A stretch of DNA of 13,727 bases, taken from Minisyncoccota bacterium. Its GTDB lineage: Bacteria; Patescibacteriota; Microgenomatia; UBA1400; PJMF01. Positions 1 through 6,214 of the stretch are shown here, in pieces. The position numbers and the translations under genes are program-made. Position 1 is the stretch's first letter; each line of letters begins with the position of its first letter. Below the pieces are notes generated by a model. That model was given only the letters and a program-made list of their open reading frames with translations. It did not search any database and was not told where the DNA came from. The stretch covers positions 1 to 13,727 of the forward strand of contig WJLO01000047.1 in assembly GCA_014728425.1 (NCBI GenBank). Direction: 5' to 3'.

Positions 1-1311
1 GTAATAAACAGCATCCTTGTGAACCACTTCAGGCACTTGGTAAGATTTTCGACCAGGGACATTGATTGTCACAAGTTCGCGCTGATAGCTAGTGCCTCTA
101 AAAATTCTTTCAACAATCCAAGCAGCTACATTCATGTTCGGATCAATTTTATCTAAACCATATTGACAAAGTGTGTTATAGATCTGTTGAATAGAGTACT
201 GAGCATGTAATTGGCCATGCTCATCTGTTTCAGTTTGCATTGCTAAGTGAATAGCATAGTTTCTAGCAGCTAAAACTAATTGACGTTGATGTCCGCGAGG
301 CTCACCTAGCAATAATTCCATGAAAGAAGCTCCCCCCTCTTCATCAGCTAGATATTCAGCACATCCCAATCTGGCAAATATAAATCGTTGTAGTTCTCCA
401 TTGCCAGCACGTAAAACGTGGAATCCCTCATGAGCCAACAACACGCCTAGTCTATCGATGGAAAAAGTTGTGTTTTTAGGCAGCTTGACTTCTTTTGATT
501 TAGCTCTAACGCTTGCAGATGAACTGTCAACGCCTATTATTTGCCAGTCTTTAAATTGAGGTGAACGATTTAACCAGGCTTGAATTAGTTTTTTTGCTTG
601 AAAAAAATTTAGTTCTGTTAAAGTGTGGTCAATATTATGTAACTCAACAGCAGTTAGCTCGTCAGGTTTAAAACGAAATTTGTCAAGTAGCTCGCCCAGA
701 TTAGAGAACCAAATTGGTGCTCCTCCTTCTCTCGCAATTTCTAATTCTTCCTTAGCTTGCTGGGCATAGCGAGTTGCTAATTGTTTTTGATTACTAAAAT
801 CTAGCACCTGGGGGTAGGACCTCAATATCATTTCTCTAGTAAATTCTGACCGACCAACATGTTTTAATGTTTCAGCAGCGTCAATAATCTTATTGATTTT
901 TTTCTCATATTCCTGTTTTAATAATTGAGGCAGATCTACTTCTTTAAGCCTCTCAAGTATTTGTTTAGCCTGATTGATAATTTCTGCTAATTTATTTTTT
1001 TGATGGTTAGCTTTTTTTTCTTGTTGTGAATCTGTAAGCTGATCCGTTTCTGCATGAAGCACATAAATTTCATTCAAAGGTTTGCCTCTTAGATAATCAT
1101 CAGCATTGCCGGCCTCTAATGCTTTGGTCAAGTCTTGAAGAAAATCAGGCAACCTTGCTGCGCCGGAAATAAGACCATAGTTTTTATCAGGAGTGAGTCT
1201 ATTTAATTCTTGTTCTAAAGCTGTTAACTGATCCCAATCCAGAGATTCTCTTTTTCCTCCAGCACGTTCTCTTTCTTCTATGAACTTAATTGTTGCTTCA
1301 GTGTCTAGCAT
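1..1311 (-). CDS. DUF1704/MATCAP-like zinc peptidase, HExxH variant (partial, runs off left edge)
   Basis: My translation of the minus strand from the ATG at 1311 stays open for 437 codons to the window edge, so the C-terminus is missing. Residues 1-230 are helical and charged. The catalytic region has H294-E295-G-F-H298 followed by V-L-R, then E324-E325-G-G-A, the counterpart of the family's (Q/E)EGLA motif. Further on are F404-R-G and K432-D433 near a Tyr pair, which match the FRG and KD positions of DUF1704 proteins. The family contains zincin-like metallopeptidases, and its eukaryotic members (MATCAP) remove C-terminal residues from tubulin. DUF1704 proteins usually carry HExxxH, but this one has HExxH, one residue shorter. 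The gene starts 6 bases after the stop of the upstream GNAT-like gene, with AGGT (1323-1320) as a plausible ribosome-binding site, so it is probably the distal gene of the operon. No signal peptide or membrane helix is visible. Family assignment is fairly sure; substrate is unknown. Confidence 0.8.
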   Translation of the reverse strand, partial: MLDTEATIKFIEERERAGGKRESLDWDQLTALEQELNRLTPDKNYGLISGAARLPDFLQDLTKALEAGNADDYLRGKPLNEIYVLHAETDQLTDSQQEKKANHQKNKLAEIINQAKQILERLKEVDLPQLLKQEYEKKINKIIDAAETLKHVGRSEFTREMILRSYPQVLDFSNQKQLATRYAQQAKEELEIAREGGAPIWFSNLGELLDKFRFKPDELTAVELHNIDHTLTELNFFQAKKLIQAWLNRSPQFKDWQIIGVDSSSASVRAKSKEVKLPKNTTFSIDRLGVLLAHEGFHVLRAGNGELQRFIFARLGCAEYLADEEGGASFMELLLGEPRGHQRQLVLAARNYAIHLAMQTETDEHGQLHAQYSIQQIYNTLCQYGLDKIDPNMNVAAWIVERIFRGTSYQRELVTINVPGRKSYQVPEVVHKDAVYY

Positions 1312-1317
1312 GAGTGA

Positions 1318-2214
1318 TTACCTGTTTAACCTTTTTAAAAATTGGTCCCTCTGTTTATTTAAAGCAGCAAAATCAGTGCAGGCAATATTATTAATGTCTT
1401 TAGTGGTATATTTTGGCTTGATTTTTGCAGGTTGCTGGTCAGTGATGATTAAGTAACCAACTTGATTATTGTGAATAGTGGTAAAAATTACATCAGAAAG
1501 AAAGATTTTTGGTTTTAAAATAAACATAGTTTGCCAGTTTTCGGTAGGGTAAGCATTAAAGCCATAACGAGCTTTAAACTCAAACAAGCCAATTTTGCTA
1601 ATCAGGCCCACAGGGTTAAAGCATCGTCGGCCATGCATGATAGTAGTGAGCTGGTGTTGATAGCAAAAATCAAGGAGTTCAATTTCTAATAACCCACCAT
1701 AACCACCCCTAAGTTGATTGTTTTTAGTTTTAGCACCTAAACTTACCAAAGCAGTTTTTTTTCTGACAATAAAAGCCAAGCCAGCTACTAATTGATCAGC
1801 TTGGTAAATTCCACTTAAATAAATTTTAGCACCAACCAAAACTTTGCTAAGAATTGCTCTTTTAGGACTATCATTTAAGGCTCGTTGGCGGTTTAGGGTG
1901 GTTTTTTTAAAAAGTTGATCAAACTGTTTAAAAGATTGTTGGTCAAAAAGTTTTGTGTTGATTTGATAGCCCTGTGACAGTAGCTTTTTTTTGTTTTTGA
2001 TTAAATGCTTACGCTCTCTTTTAGAGCGAATAAAGGCTAAAGCATCATTAGCTGAGGCAAGATTGCCCACCCAAATCATTCTTTTGGAGTGATAAATGCC
2101 TCCTGGCACATAGCCATTGAAATATAATAAATCAGCTTGGCTAATTTCATCTAGGTTAGCATCTTTTGGGCGATCAAACCTAGCAATAGTGTAATCAAAT
2201 TTTTTAGTTAGCAT
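1318..2214 (-). CDS. GNAT/FemAB-like acyl- or aminoacyltransferase
   Basis: This 298-residue protein has no signal peptide. The centre looks like the GNAT-fold domain of FemAB-type and Acetyltransf_6 proteins: a lysine/arginine-rich helix (about 63-80), a strand pair around 141-160 (LVAGLAFIV, then TALVSLGAK), a glycine loop (R169-G-G-Y-G-G174), a helix (175-187), and G209-LFEFKARYGF near 218, resembling the 'GLxxFKxxFG' end of FemAB domains. FemAB proteins move amino acids from aminoacyl-tRNA to amino groups of peptidoglycan; relatives acylate other amines. Which donor is used cannot be read from the sequence. The last 70 residues match no motif I recognise. The ATG at 2214 follows a purine-rich stretch. 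The frame stays open 22 codons upstream but contains no ATG, GTG or TTG, so this is the first usable start. The gene lies 108 bases after one DUF1704 gene and 6 bases before another. Fold assignment is moderate; function is unknown. Confidence 0.7.
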   Translation of the reverse strand: MLTKKFDYTIARFDRPKDANLDEISQADLLYFNGYVPGGIYHSKRMIWVGNLASANDALAFIRSKRERKHLIKNKKKLLSQGYQINTKLFDQQSFKQFDQLFKKTTLNRQRALNDSPKRAILSKVLVGAKIYLSGIYQADQLVAGLAFIVRKKTALVSLGAKTKNNQLRGGYGGLLEIELLDFCYQHQLTTIMHGRRCFNPVGLISKIGLFEFKARYGFNAYPTENWQTMFILKPKIFLSDVIFTTIHNNQVGYLIITDQQPAKIKPKYTTKDINNIACTDFAALNKQRDQFLKRLNR

Positions 2215-2322
2215 TAAAGCTTTCTTTTGACACTTAATTAGTTTATACGCAAGCTGGTCTGGTAAATAGCTTAACTTTTCTCATCAAGTAGGCATGTGAG
2301 CATCAAGGTTATTTTCAACTTG

Positions 2323-3312
2323 TTAATTATCAACTGTTAATGATAGTTGGTCAAGTTGGTTAATTGTCCCGATTTTTACTAATCTTTCTCGATAACCAAC
2401 CCGATTCCGTTGAAAAAATCTCGGCAGTTTTGGCCTAAAAGTAGGCTTCATTGCAATTGCTTTTTCTATATCTTCTAGGGCCATTTTACCAAAGTATAAA
2501 GTAGTAGGGTTAAATTGATGTTTTTGAAGATATTGCCAAACTGTTACTAAACCTTCCAAATAAAGAATGTCTTTGGTAAAGCCACCTGGCTGACTAGTGT
2601 TAGTTAAACCGCGCTTACGCCTAACTGCAAAGATCCATCTTTTATCTGGGTCGTCAATATAAGGAGTAAGAAACTGCCATAATTGGGTAAAAGAGTTTTG
2701 TTGAGCGTGCTGTACTGCTAAATAGGCCAAGGCAGTTTTGCGGGCCAATTTAAAATCACGGGGAATTAACGAATGCAAGCTAGCTAAACCTTCTTCGGTT
2801 TTTAAATAATTGCTAAAACCGTGCTTTTTCTTTTTTTTGTACCAAGGTTGTTGTTCATAATTAACTCTGCGCAAAGCATGAGTACCGATTTCATGATATA
2901 AAGCACCAGTTAATTGTTGCTCACGAAGATTAAAGGGTTGACGTAGTTTAATGGTGTTTTTATTAATCGAGATCATGCTTAAGAAATCTGCAGACCATTT
3001 GATTTGAAAACGGGCTGCTAAACCATGAACTTGTAAAAAATCTTTAATACGTTGATGAGCTTGTGGTTGCGAGATTTTTTTACCAAAAGTTTTTAAGATT
3101 TCGCTTTCATTGCGATCATGGTAAGCTCGGTCAATGATTTCTTGAGCTAAGTCAAGATATTTTTGTTTGGGTAAGCCATACTGTTGAGCTAATTGCTGAG
3201 TATCAATCTTTTTAGCATAACTTAATTGAGGTTGATAATTAAAATCAGCAGCAAAAAACTTGGCTTTTTCTTGTTGCAAGTTAGTTGGTATTAAGTCGCG
3301 AACTTTAATCAT
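2323..3312 (-). CDS. DUF1704 (MATCAP/QEGLA family) zinc metallopeptidase
   Basis: This protein of about 329 residues has the full DUF1704 signature (numbered from the TTG codon just upstream; subtract 1 for the ATG start). It has H141-E-I-G-T-H146 as the HExxxH zinc motif and E174-E-G-L-A178 as the family motif with a further glutamate. R226-W..RRKRG and F246-T-K-D249-x-x-Y follow, matching the FRG...KD.xY region. In eukaryotes this family includes the MATCAP tubulin-tail peptidases; bacterial members are often annotated as 'flavohemoglobin expression-modulating QEGLA motif protein', with unclear function. All expected metal and catalytic positions appear present, so an active, probably cytoplasmic peptidase is likely. 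The ATG at 3312 shares one base with the TGA of the ATP-grasp gene (TGATG), which points to translational coupling. AAGGA (3320-3316) lies 3 bases upstream. A TTG at 3315 would add one residue and is less likely. The substrate may be the product of the adjacent ligase (inference). Confidence 0.88.
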   Translation of the reverse strand: MIKVRDLIPTNLQQEKAKFFAADFNYQPQLSYAKKIDTQQLAQQYGLPKQKYLDLAQEIIDRAYHDRNESEILKTFGKKISQPQAHQRIKDFLQVHGLAARFQIKWSADFLSMISINKNTIKLRQPFNLREQQLTGALYHEIGTHALRRVNYEQQPWYKKKKKHGFSNYLKTEEGLASLHSLIPRDFKLARKTALAYLAVQHAQQNSFTQLWQFLTPYIDDPDKRWIFAVRRKRGLTNTSQPGGFTKDILYLEGLVTVWQYLQKHQFNPTTLYFGKMALEDIEKAIAMKPTFRPKLPRFFQRNRVGYRERLVKIGTINQLDQLSLTVDN

Positions 3313-4598
3313 CAATCCTTAATGCCTACTAAAAATCCTGGCAAGTCTTTGCGACCAAGCTCAAGTTTATGGCTGCGGCGGTTAAGTTTTTTAGAAACCA
3401 GCATGGTGGTTTCTAGCTGGCGGTCTTTTAGTTGAAAAGCAACTTCTACTACTGGCACTTTACCCTCACCCTGCTCTTGCTGAAACCAGAGTAGGTCATC
3501 TAGATCAATCAAGCCTAGTTCTTCTGCTAGTTGGCTAGCAATAGCACTGCGATATCTACCAGTATTGATTAAAGCTGGAGCAATTCTCTCTTGGCGGTCT
3601 TCGCCAAAGACTGTTAGTTCCTCTCTTGGCTCTACAATAGCCAAGCCTTCTTTAGCTTTGATTTTGTCAGCAAAGCTTTCGGCAAATAGGGCTTGACCAA
3701 TGCGCACTCCATGATCGTCATTTAAGACATTAAGATCTGCTACTCGTTGTAGCCGGCGCCTGAGTCCTGCCTGATTAGCAATCTGAATTGATAAGCCAGG
3801 CTGGGAGTTTAACTCTACCACCATCGGCCCTTTGTCTTTATGAATAAATAGATCAATGCCAGCATAAACCAACTCAGCTGCCTCTGCTGCTTGCACAGCA
3901 GTTTTAAGCAACTGATTCCAAAAAGGAATTTTAATACCATTAAGTTTTTTTTTGGTGCCAGGTAAGTACTGGATTAATTGAGTTTTATGAGCTGCAGCAT
4001 AAGTGGTAATGCCAGTGGCAATATCAATACCAACGCCAATGGCTCCTTGACTTTGATTGGCTCGTCCTTCAGATTCTTTAGTTGGCAATCTTAACAAGGC
4101 CATCACTGGAACTTTGTTAAAGACAATTACTCGGATATCTGGAGTACCTTTATAAGTATATTTTAATAATTTGGGATGAATCGGCACTCGCTCTTCTACA
4201 ATAATATGATGACGAGAACCATGGGTGCTGTATTGACCTTCTAAAATGTCATAGCAATGTAGTTTGAGATCAGCTAGACTCCAAACCCGACCAACCACAT
4301 CGGTCCAGTGTTGTTGATCAGCATGCTGTTTTTTAAAAGCAATAATTCCCTTACCAGCATGACCATTGGTGGGTTTGATAACAAAGTTTTCAGCCATTTT
4401 ATGCCAAGGAAAATCATTAACATCTTCTTGAGTAGCTAGCACTCCATAAACTTCAGCAGTGGCAATGTTTTGATTAGTAAGTAAGACTTTGGTAGCATAT
4501 TTAGACTTGCAAATACTTTTTGCTTTAGCAGAATTCAGGCTTAAATATAATTGATTTCGGGCGTTCATGCCCAAAATCTCACTCGGCTTGGTCGTCAT
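3312..4598 (-). CDS. RimK-like ATP-grasp ligase (alpha-L-glutamate ligase-like) fused to a retropepsin-like domain
   Basis: This 428-residue protein opens with S-E-I-L-G-M-N-x-R-N (6-15), the hallmark start of the 'alpha-L-glutamate ligase-like' ATP-grasp family (TIGR02291 type). ATP-grasp motifs follow: V73-I-K-P76, the glycine loop G79-H-A-G-K-G84, D154-I-R-V157, and the metal-binding E262-L-N-S-Q-P-G268. Such enzymes join an amino acid to a carboxylate through an acyl phosphate, using ATP. Residues about 325-428 form a second domain like the RimB/PF05618 retropepsin-like proteases: a turn at 345-347 followed by RYRSAI, a strand P382-VVEVAFQL, and a closing L414-GRKDLPGFLV. Where D-T-G is expected the sequence reads N345-T-G (codon AAT), so the domain is probably not an active aspartic protease. 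The gene overlaps the upstream 7TM gene by 20 bases and the downstream peptidase by 1 base, a strong sign of one operon. An internal ATG at 4568 would delete the conserved start. The amino acid added and the acceptor are unknown. Confidence 0.87.
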   Translation of the reverse strand: MTTKPSEILGMNARNQLYLSLNSAKAKSICKSKYATKVLLTNQNIATAEVYGVLATQEDVNDFPWHKMAENFVIKPTNGHAGKGIIAFKKQHADQQHWTDVVGRVWSLADLKLHCYDILEGQYSTHGSRHHIIVEERVPIHPKLLKYTYKGTPDIRVIVFNKVPVMALLRLPTKESEGRANQSQGAIGVGIDIATGITTYAAAHKTQLIQYLPGTKKKLNGIKIPFWNQLLKTAVQAAEAAELVYAGIDLFIHKDKGPMVVELNSQPGLSIQIANQAGLRRRLQRVADLNVLNDDHGVRIGQALFAESFADKIKAKEGLAIVEPREELTVFGEDRQERIAPALINTGRYRSAIASQLAEELGLIDLDDLLWFQQEQGEGKVPVVEVAFQLKDRQLETTMLVSKKLNRRSHKLELGRKDLPGFLVGIKD

Positions 4599-5562
4599 GG
4601 TAGTGATCGTGGCTAGTAATATTGGGGCTAAAAACCGAGCTAAATCGCAGATATTCTAACAGTCTCAAACCAGTGTAACGAGCAGTTAAGTAGTTAATCA
4701 CTGCAGTGCCCAACAAGGTGATTTCTGGTCTGAGGAGAACAAATTTTTGCACTGCAGTTAAGCTAATAAACATGGCGCATAAAACCGCAATTAACAAGGT
4801 TTCAATGGTGAGTTTGGTAGCCTCTTTTTGACTGTTAAATAGCTGTGAGGTAATAAAGTTTTCTGTAAGTAAAATGATAATTAATAAAGGAAAAATACTA
4901 ACACTAATCAGTGAGGTTAAGTTGTAATAAGCTGCACCTATTAACAACAACAATGTAAAGATCGACACCCCCCAGAGCAGCATGGCGGTCCGAGGCAAGT
5001 AAGGCAAGCGTAGTTTTTTGATTACTTTACGAGTGGCTAGGGCTGCTAGTAAAACTGCTGAAAAAATAATTACTCCATTAACGATCTCAGTTGACACAAA
5101 AGCCACTGACAATACTGCTGGAATATAAATACCAAAGCCCCGCAACCCTATTACATGGCGCGAAACTGCAATTACAGAAGCGATCAAAGGAAATAAAATC
5201 ATCAAAACCACAATGTTGGCAGGCAGTCCTTTTTCAATAGCCCTGCGAATAGCATGCTGTAAAAAATTATGCCAAGAAGGCGATTCTACTGGATGTTGAT
5301 CTAGATAAGCTACTAGCTCGCTTTTTTTCTCTCCAGTGGTCTCGGTAATGTCTTGGGCCTTTTTTTCTTGAATTTTTTGTTCTACTTCTGCTGAGGCTGA
5401 AGCTAAGCTGCCAGATTCAGTAGCAGTAGGGCTGGCTGGAGCAGTGGTTGGCGTGGATGTGGGGCTAGGTTGTAGGCGTTGAGCTTGCGCCATAGGGGCA
5501 ATGATATAGCAGAGACTCAAACTTAGACAACTTAAGCTAATCAGAATTAGTTTTTTGCTCAT
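4579..5562 (-). CDS. Membrane protein of the 7TM_transglut family, lacking the transglutaminase domain
   Basis: This 327-residue protein starts with a signal peptide (about 1-27, ending A-Q-A). A Ser/Thr/Pro-rich stretch (32-50) and a charged helix (about 56-90) follow, probably outside the membrane. From residue 110 on there are six or seven hydrophobic segments (about 114-134, 142-160, 162-178, 192-212, 217-236, 252-272, 275-294). Motifs resemble the 7TM domain usually fused to an inactive transglutaminase (PF14402): L114-P...VVLMILFPL, V137-I-G-L-R-G-F-G144, T249-K-L-T-I-E-T and R295-Y-T-G-L-R-L. The transglutaminase part is absent; only about 80 linker residues lie between signal peptide and helices. 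The C-terminal tail is rich in His and Asp (318-325). These proteins are commonly encoded beside the ATP-grasp ligase found here, and the two genes overlap by 20 bases. A transport or scaffold role for the ligase product is inference. The ATG at 5562 lies about 42 bases from the predicted transcription start. Confidence 0.85.
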   Translation of the reverse strand: MSKKLILISLSCLSLSLCYIIAPMAQAQRLQPSPTSTPTTAPASPTATESGSLASASAEVEQKIQEKKAQDITETTGEKKSELVAYLDQHPVESPSWHNFLQHAIRRAIEKGLPANIVVLMILFPLIASVIAVSRHVIGLRGFGIYIPAVLSVAFVSTEIVNGVIIFSAVLLAALATRKVIKKLRLPYLPRTAMLLWGVSIFTLLLLIGAAYYNLTSLISVSIFPLLIIILLTENFITSQLFNSQKEATKLTIETLLIAVLCAMFISLTAVQKFVLLRPEITLLGTAVINYLTARYTGLRLLEYLRFSSVFSPNITSHDHYHDDQAE

Positions 5563-5610
5563 TTGGTCTTTAAGTTATGTTGATGATATAGCAGTTTATG
5601 CCACCATCCT

Positions 5611-5640
5611 ATTATACTCTTTTTTACTAAGATACTCCAA
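5611..5640 (-). promoter_or_regulatory. Candidate sigma70-type promoter of the 7TM/ATP-grasp/DUF1704 operon
   Basis: On the minus strand a perfect TATAAT (5616-5611) is preceded, after 18 bases, by TTGGAG (5640-5635), which keeps only the TTG of the -35 consensus. Predicted transcription starts near 5604, about 42 bases before the 7TM start codon. It lies in the 129-base gap after the holin-like gene, and no other gap down to 2323 could hold a promoter, so it probably drives the operon. Confidence 0.5.
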
Positions 5641-5691
5641 TTAGTTAGATTTTTCTCAAGTTTAATGTTGATTCTACTGTATTGCTAAAAA

Positions 5692-6054
5692 TTATAAAAA
5701 CCAACCGATTGCTGATTGAAGCAAGCTGATCAAAAAGGAAACAAGTAGTAAAGAAAAGAAAAAATTTAGTTCAAGGCCAAAAATCGTCATTGGTTGAATC
5801 TGAAAGCCAGGTACTAAATAAGTAGCCAGCCAAAGTAAGGCCACATTAATCACTAAAGAAAACAGTCCCAAAGTAACGATGTTAATGGGTAAAAATAGCA
5901 GTTTTAACACAGGTTTGGCGATTTTCTGCAGCAAGGTTAAGACAATGCTGGCTAAGATTAAGCTAGTCCAGTTTAAGTAGCTAACTGTTGGCAAAGCCCA
6001 GGCTAGAATGACAATAGTTAAACCGCTGATTAAGATTGGTTTTAAGATTTTCAT
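5692..6054 (-). CDS. Small four-helix membrane protein, phage holin family 4 (PF04020) type
   Basis: This 120-residue protein is almost entirely hydrophobic, with four predicted membrane helices (about 7-27, 30-48, 57-80, 93-117). It carries the conserved block of the family: K47-P-V-L-K-L-L-F-L-P, then N58-I-V-T-L-G-L-F and N70-V-A-L, ending at P82-G-F. Members are widespread in bacterial chromosomes and are labelled 'phage holin family protein' because of superfamily similarity. No lytic function is shown for most of them, and no phage gene is nearby. The ATG at 6054 is the start; upstream lies a 160-base spacer with palindromes and a possible promoter, so it may be transcribed on its own. 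The physiological role is unknown. Confidence 0.85.
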   Translation of the reverse strand: MKILKPILISGLTIVILAWALPTVSYLNWTSLILASIVLTLLQKIAKPVLKLLFLPINIVTLGLFSLVINVALLWLATYLVPGFQIQPMTIFGLELNFFFSLLLVSFLISLLQSAIGWFL

Positions 6055-6071
6055 TTTTAGTTTTACTAAAT

Positions 6072-6117
6072 AGTCAAGTTTACTTAAGTTATTGTTTAGA
6101 GTTTTTTAAACTTGACT
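6072..6117. repeat. 11-bp perfect inverted repeat upstream of the holin-like gene
   Basis: The arms AGTCAAGTTTA (6072-6082) and TAAACTTGACT (6107-6117) are exact reverse complements around a 24-base loop. The loop itself holds a small ACTTAAGT palindrome (6082-6089). The repeat sits 18-63 bases before the start codon at 6054. It could form an mRNA hairpin in the leader or bind a dimeric regulator. There is no following T-tract on the minus strand, so a simple terminator is less likely. Confidence 0.6.
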
Positions 6118-6119
6118 TT

Positions 6120-6149
6120 ATTTTAAAAGATTAGTTAGGAGATAATCAA
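6120..6149 (-). promoter_or_regulatory. Possible promoter of the holin-like gene
   Basis: The minus strand reads TTGATT (6149-6144), an 18-base spacer, and TAAAAT (6125-6120). Both boxes match the sigma70 consensus only partly, and such matches are common in AT-rich DNA. If used, transcription would start near 6113, inside the right arm of the inverted repeat at 6072-6117, so the repeat could act as an operator or a leader hairpin. Confidence 0.3.
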
Positions 6150-6159
6150 GAGTAAAATT

Positions 6160-6175
6160 AATTGATATATCAATT
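6160..6175. repeat. 16-bp perfect palindrome in the uvrC-holin spacer
   Basis: AATTGATATATCAATT is an exact palindrome with no loop. It lies about 40 bases after the end of uvrC and upstream of the possible holin promoter. The form fits a binding site for a dimeric regulator or part of the transcript end region. Its AT-only core makes chance occurrence more likely than for a mixed sequence. Confidence 0.45.
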
Positions 6176-6186
6176 TTTATTTTTAT

Positions 6187-6206
6187 TAAAAATCATGACA
6201 ATGATT
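6187..6206 (-). terminator. Possible weak intrinsic terminator of uvrC
   Basis: Directly after the uvrC stop the minus strand has AATCAT, a 4-base TGTC loop, and ATGATT (6206-6191), running into a short T-tract and further A/T-rich sequence. The stem is only 6 bp and AT-rich, so it would be weak. Position and orientation fit the end of the uvrC transcript. Confidence 0.35.
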
Positions 6207-6214
6207 GAGGTATT

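Noticed and set aside
1..1311. Horizontal transfer of the left-edge gene suggested by codon use (AGA/AGG for 15 of 26 Arg codons versus 6 of 22 in the other DUF1704 gene).
   Set aside because: The adjacent GNAT-like gene also uses AGA/AGG for about half its Arg codons (9 of 17), so the counts are too small and not specific.
2215..2322. A separate promoter (TATAAA-like box near 2245) or small peptide gene in the 108-base gap before the GNAT-like gene.
   Set aside because: No -35 box at suitable spacing, and the only ATG frames are 10-14 codons long without similarity to anything I recognise.
5692..6054. Prophage remnant, because of the holin-family membrane protein.
   Set aside because: No other phage gene is present; this family is widespread on bacterial chromosomes.
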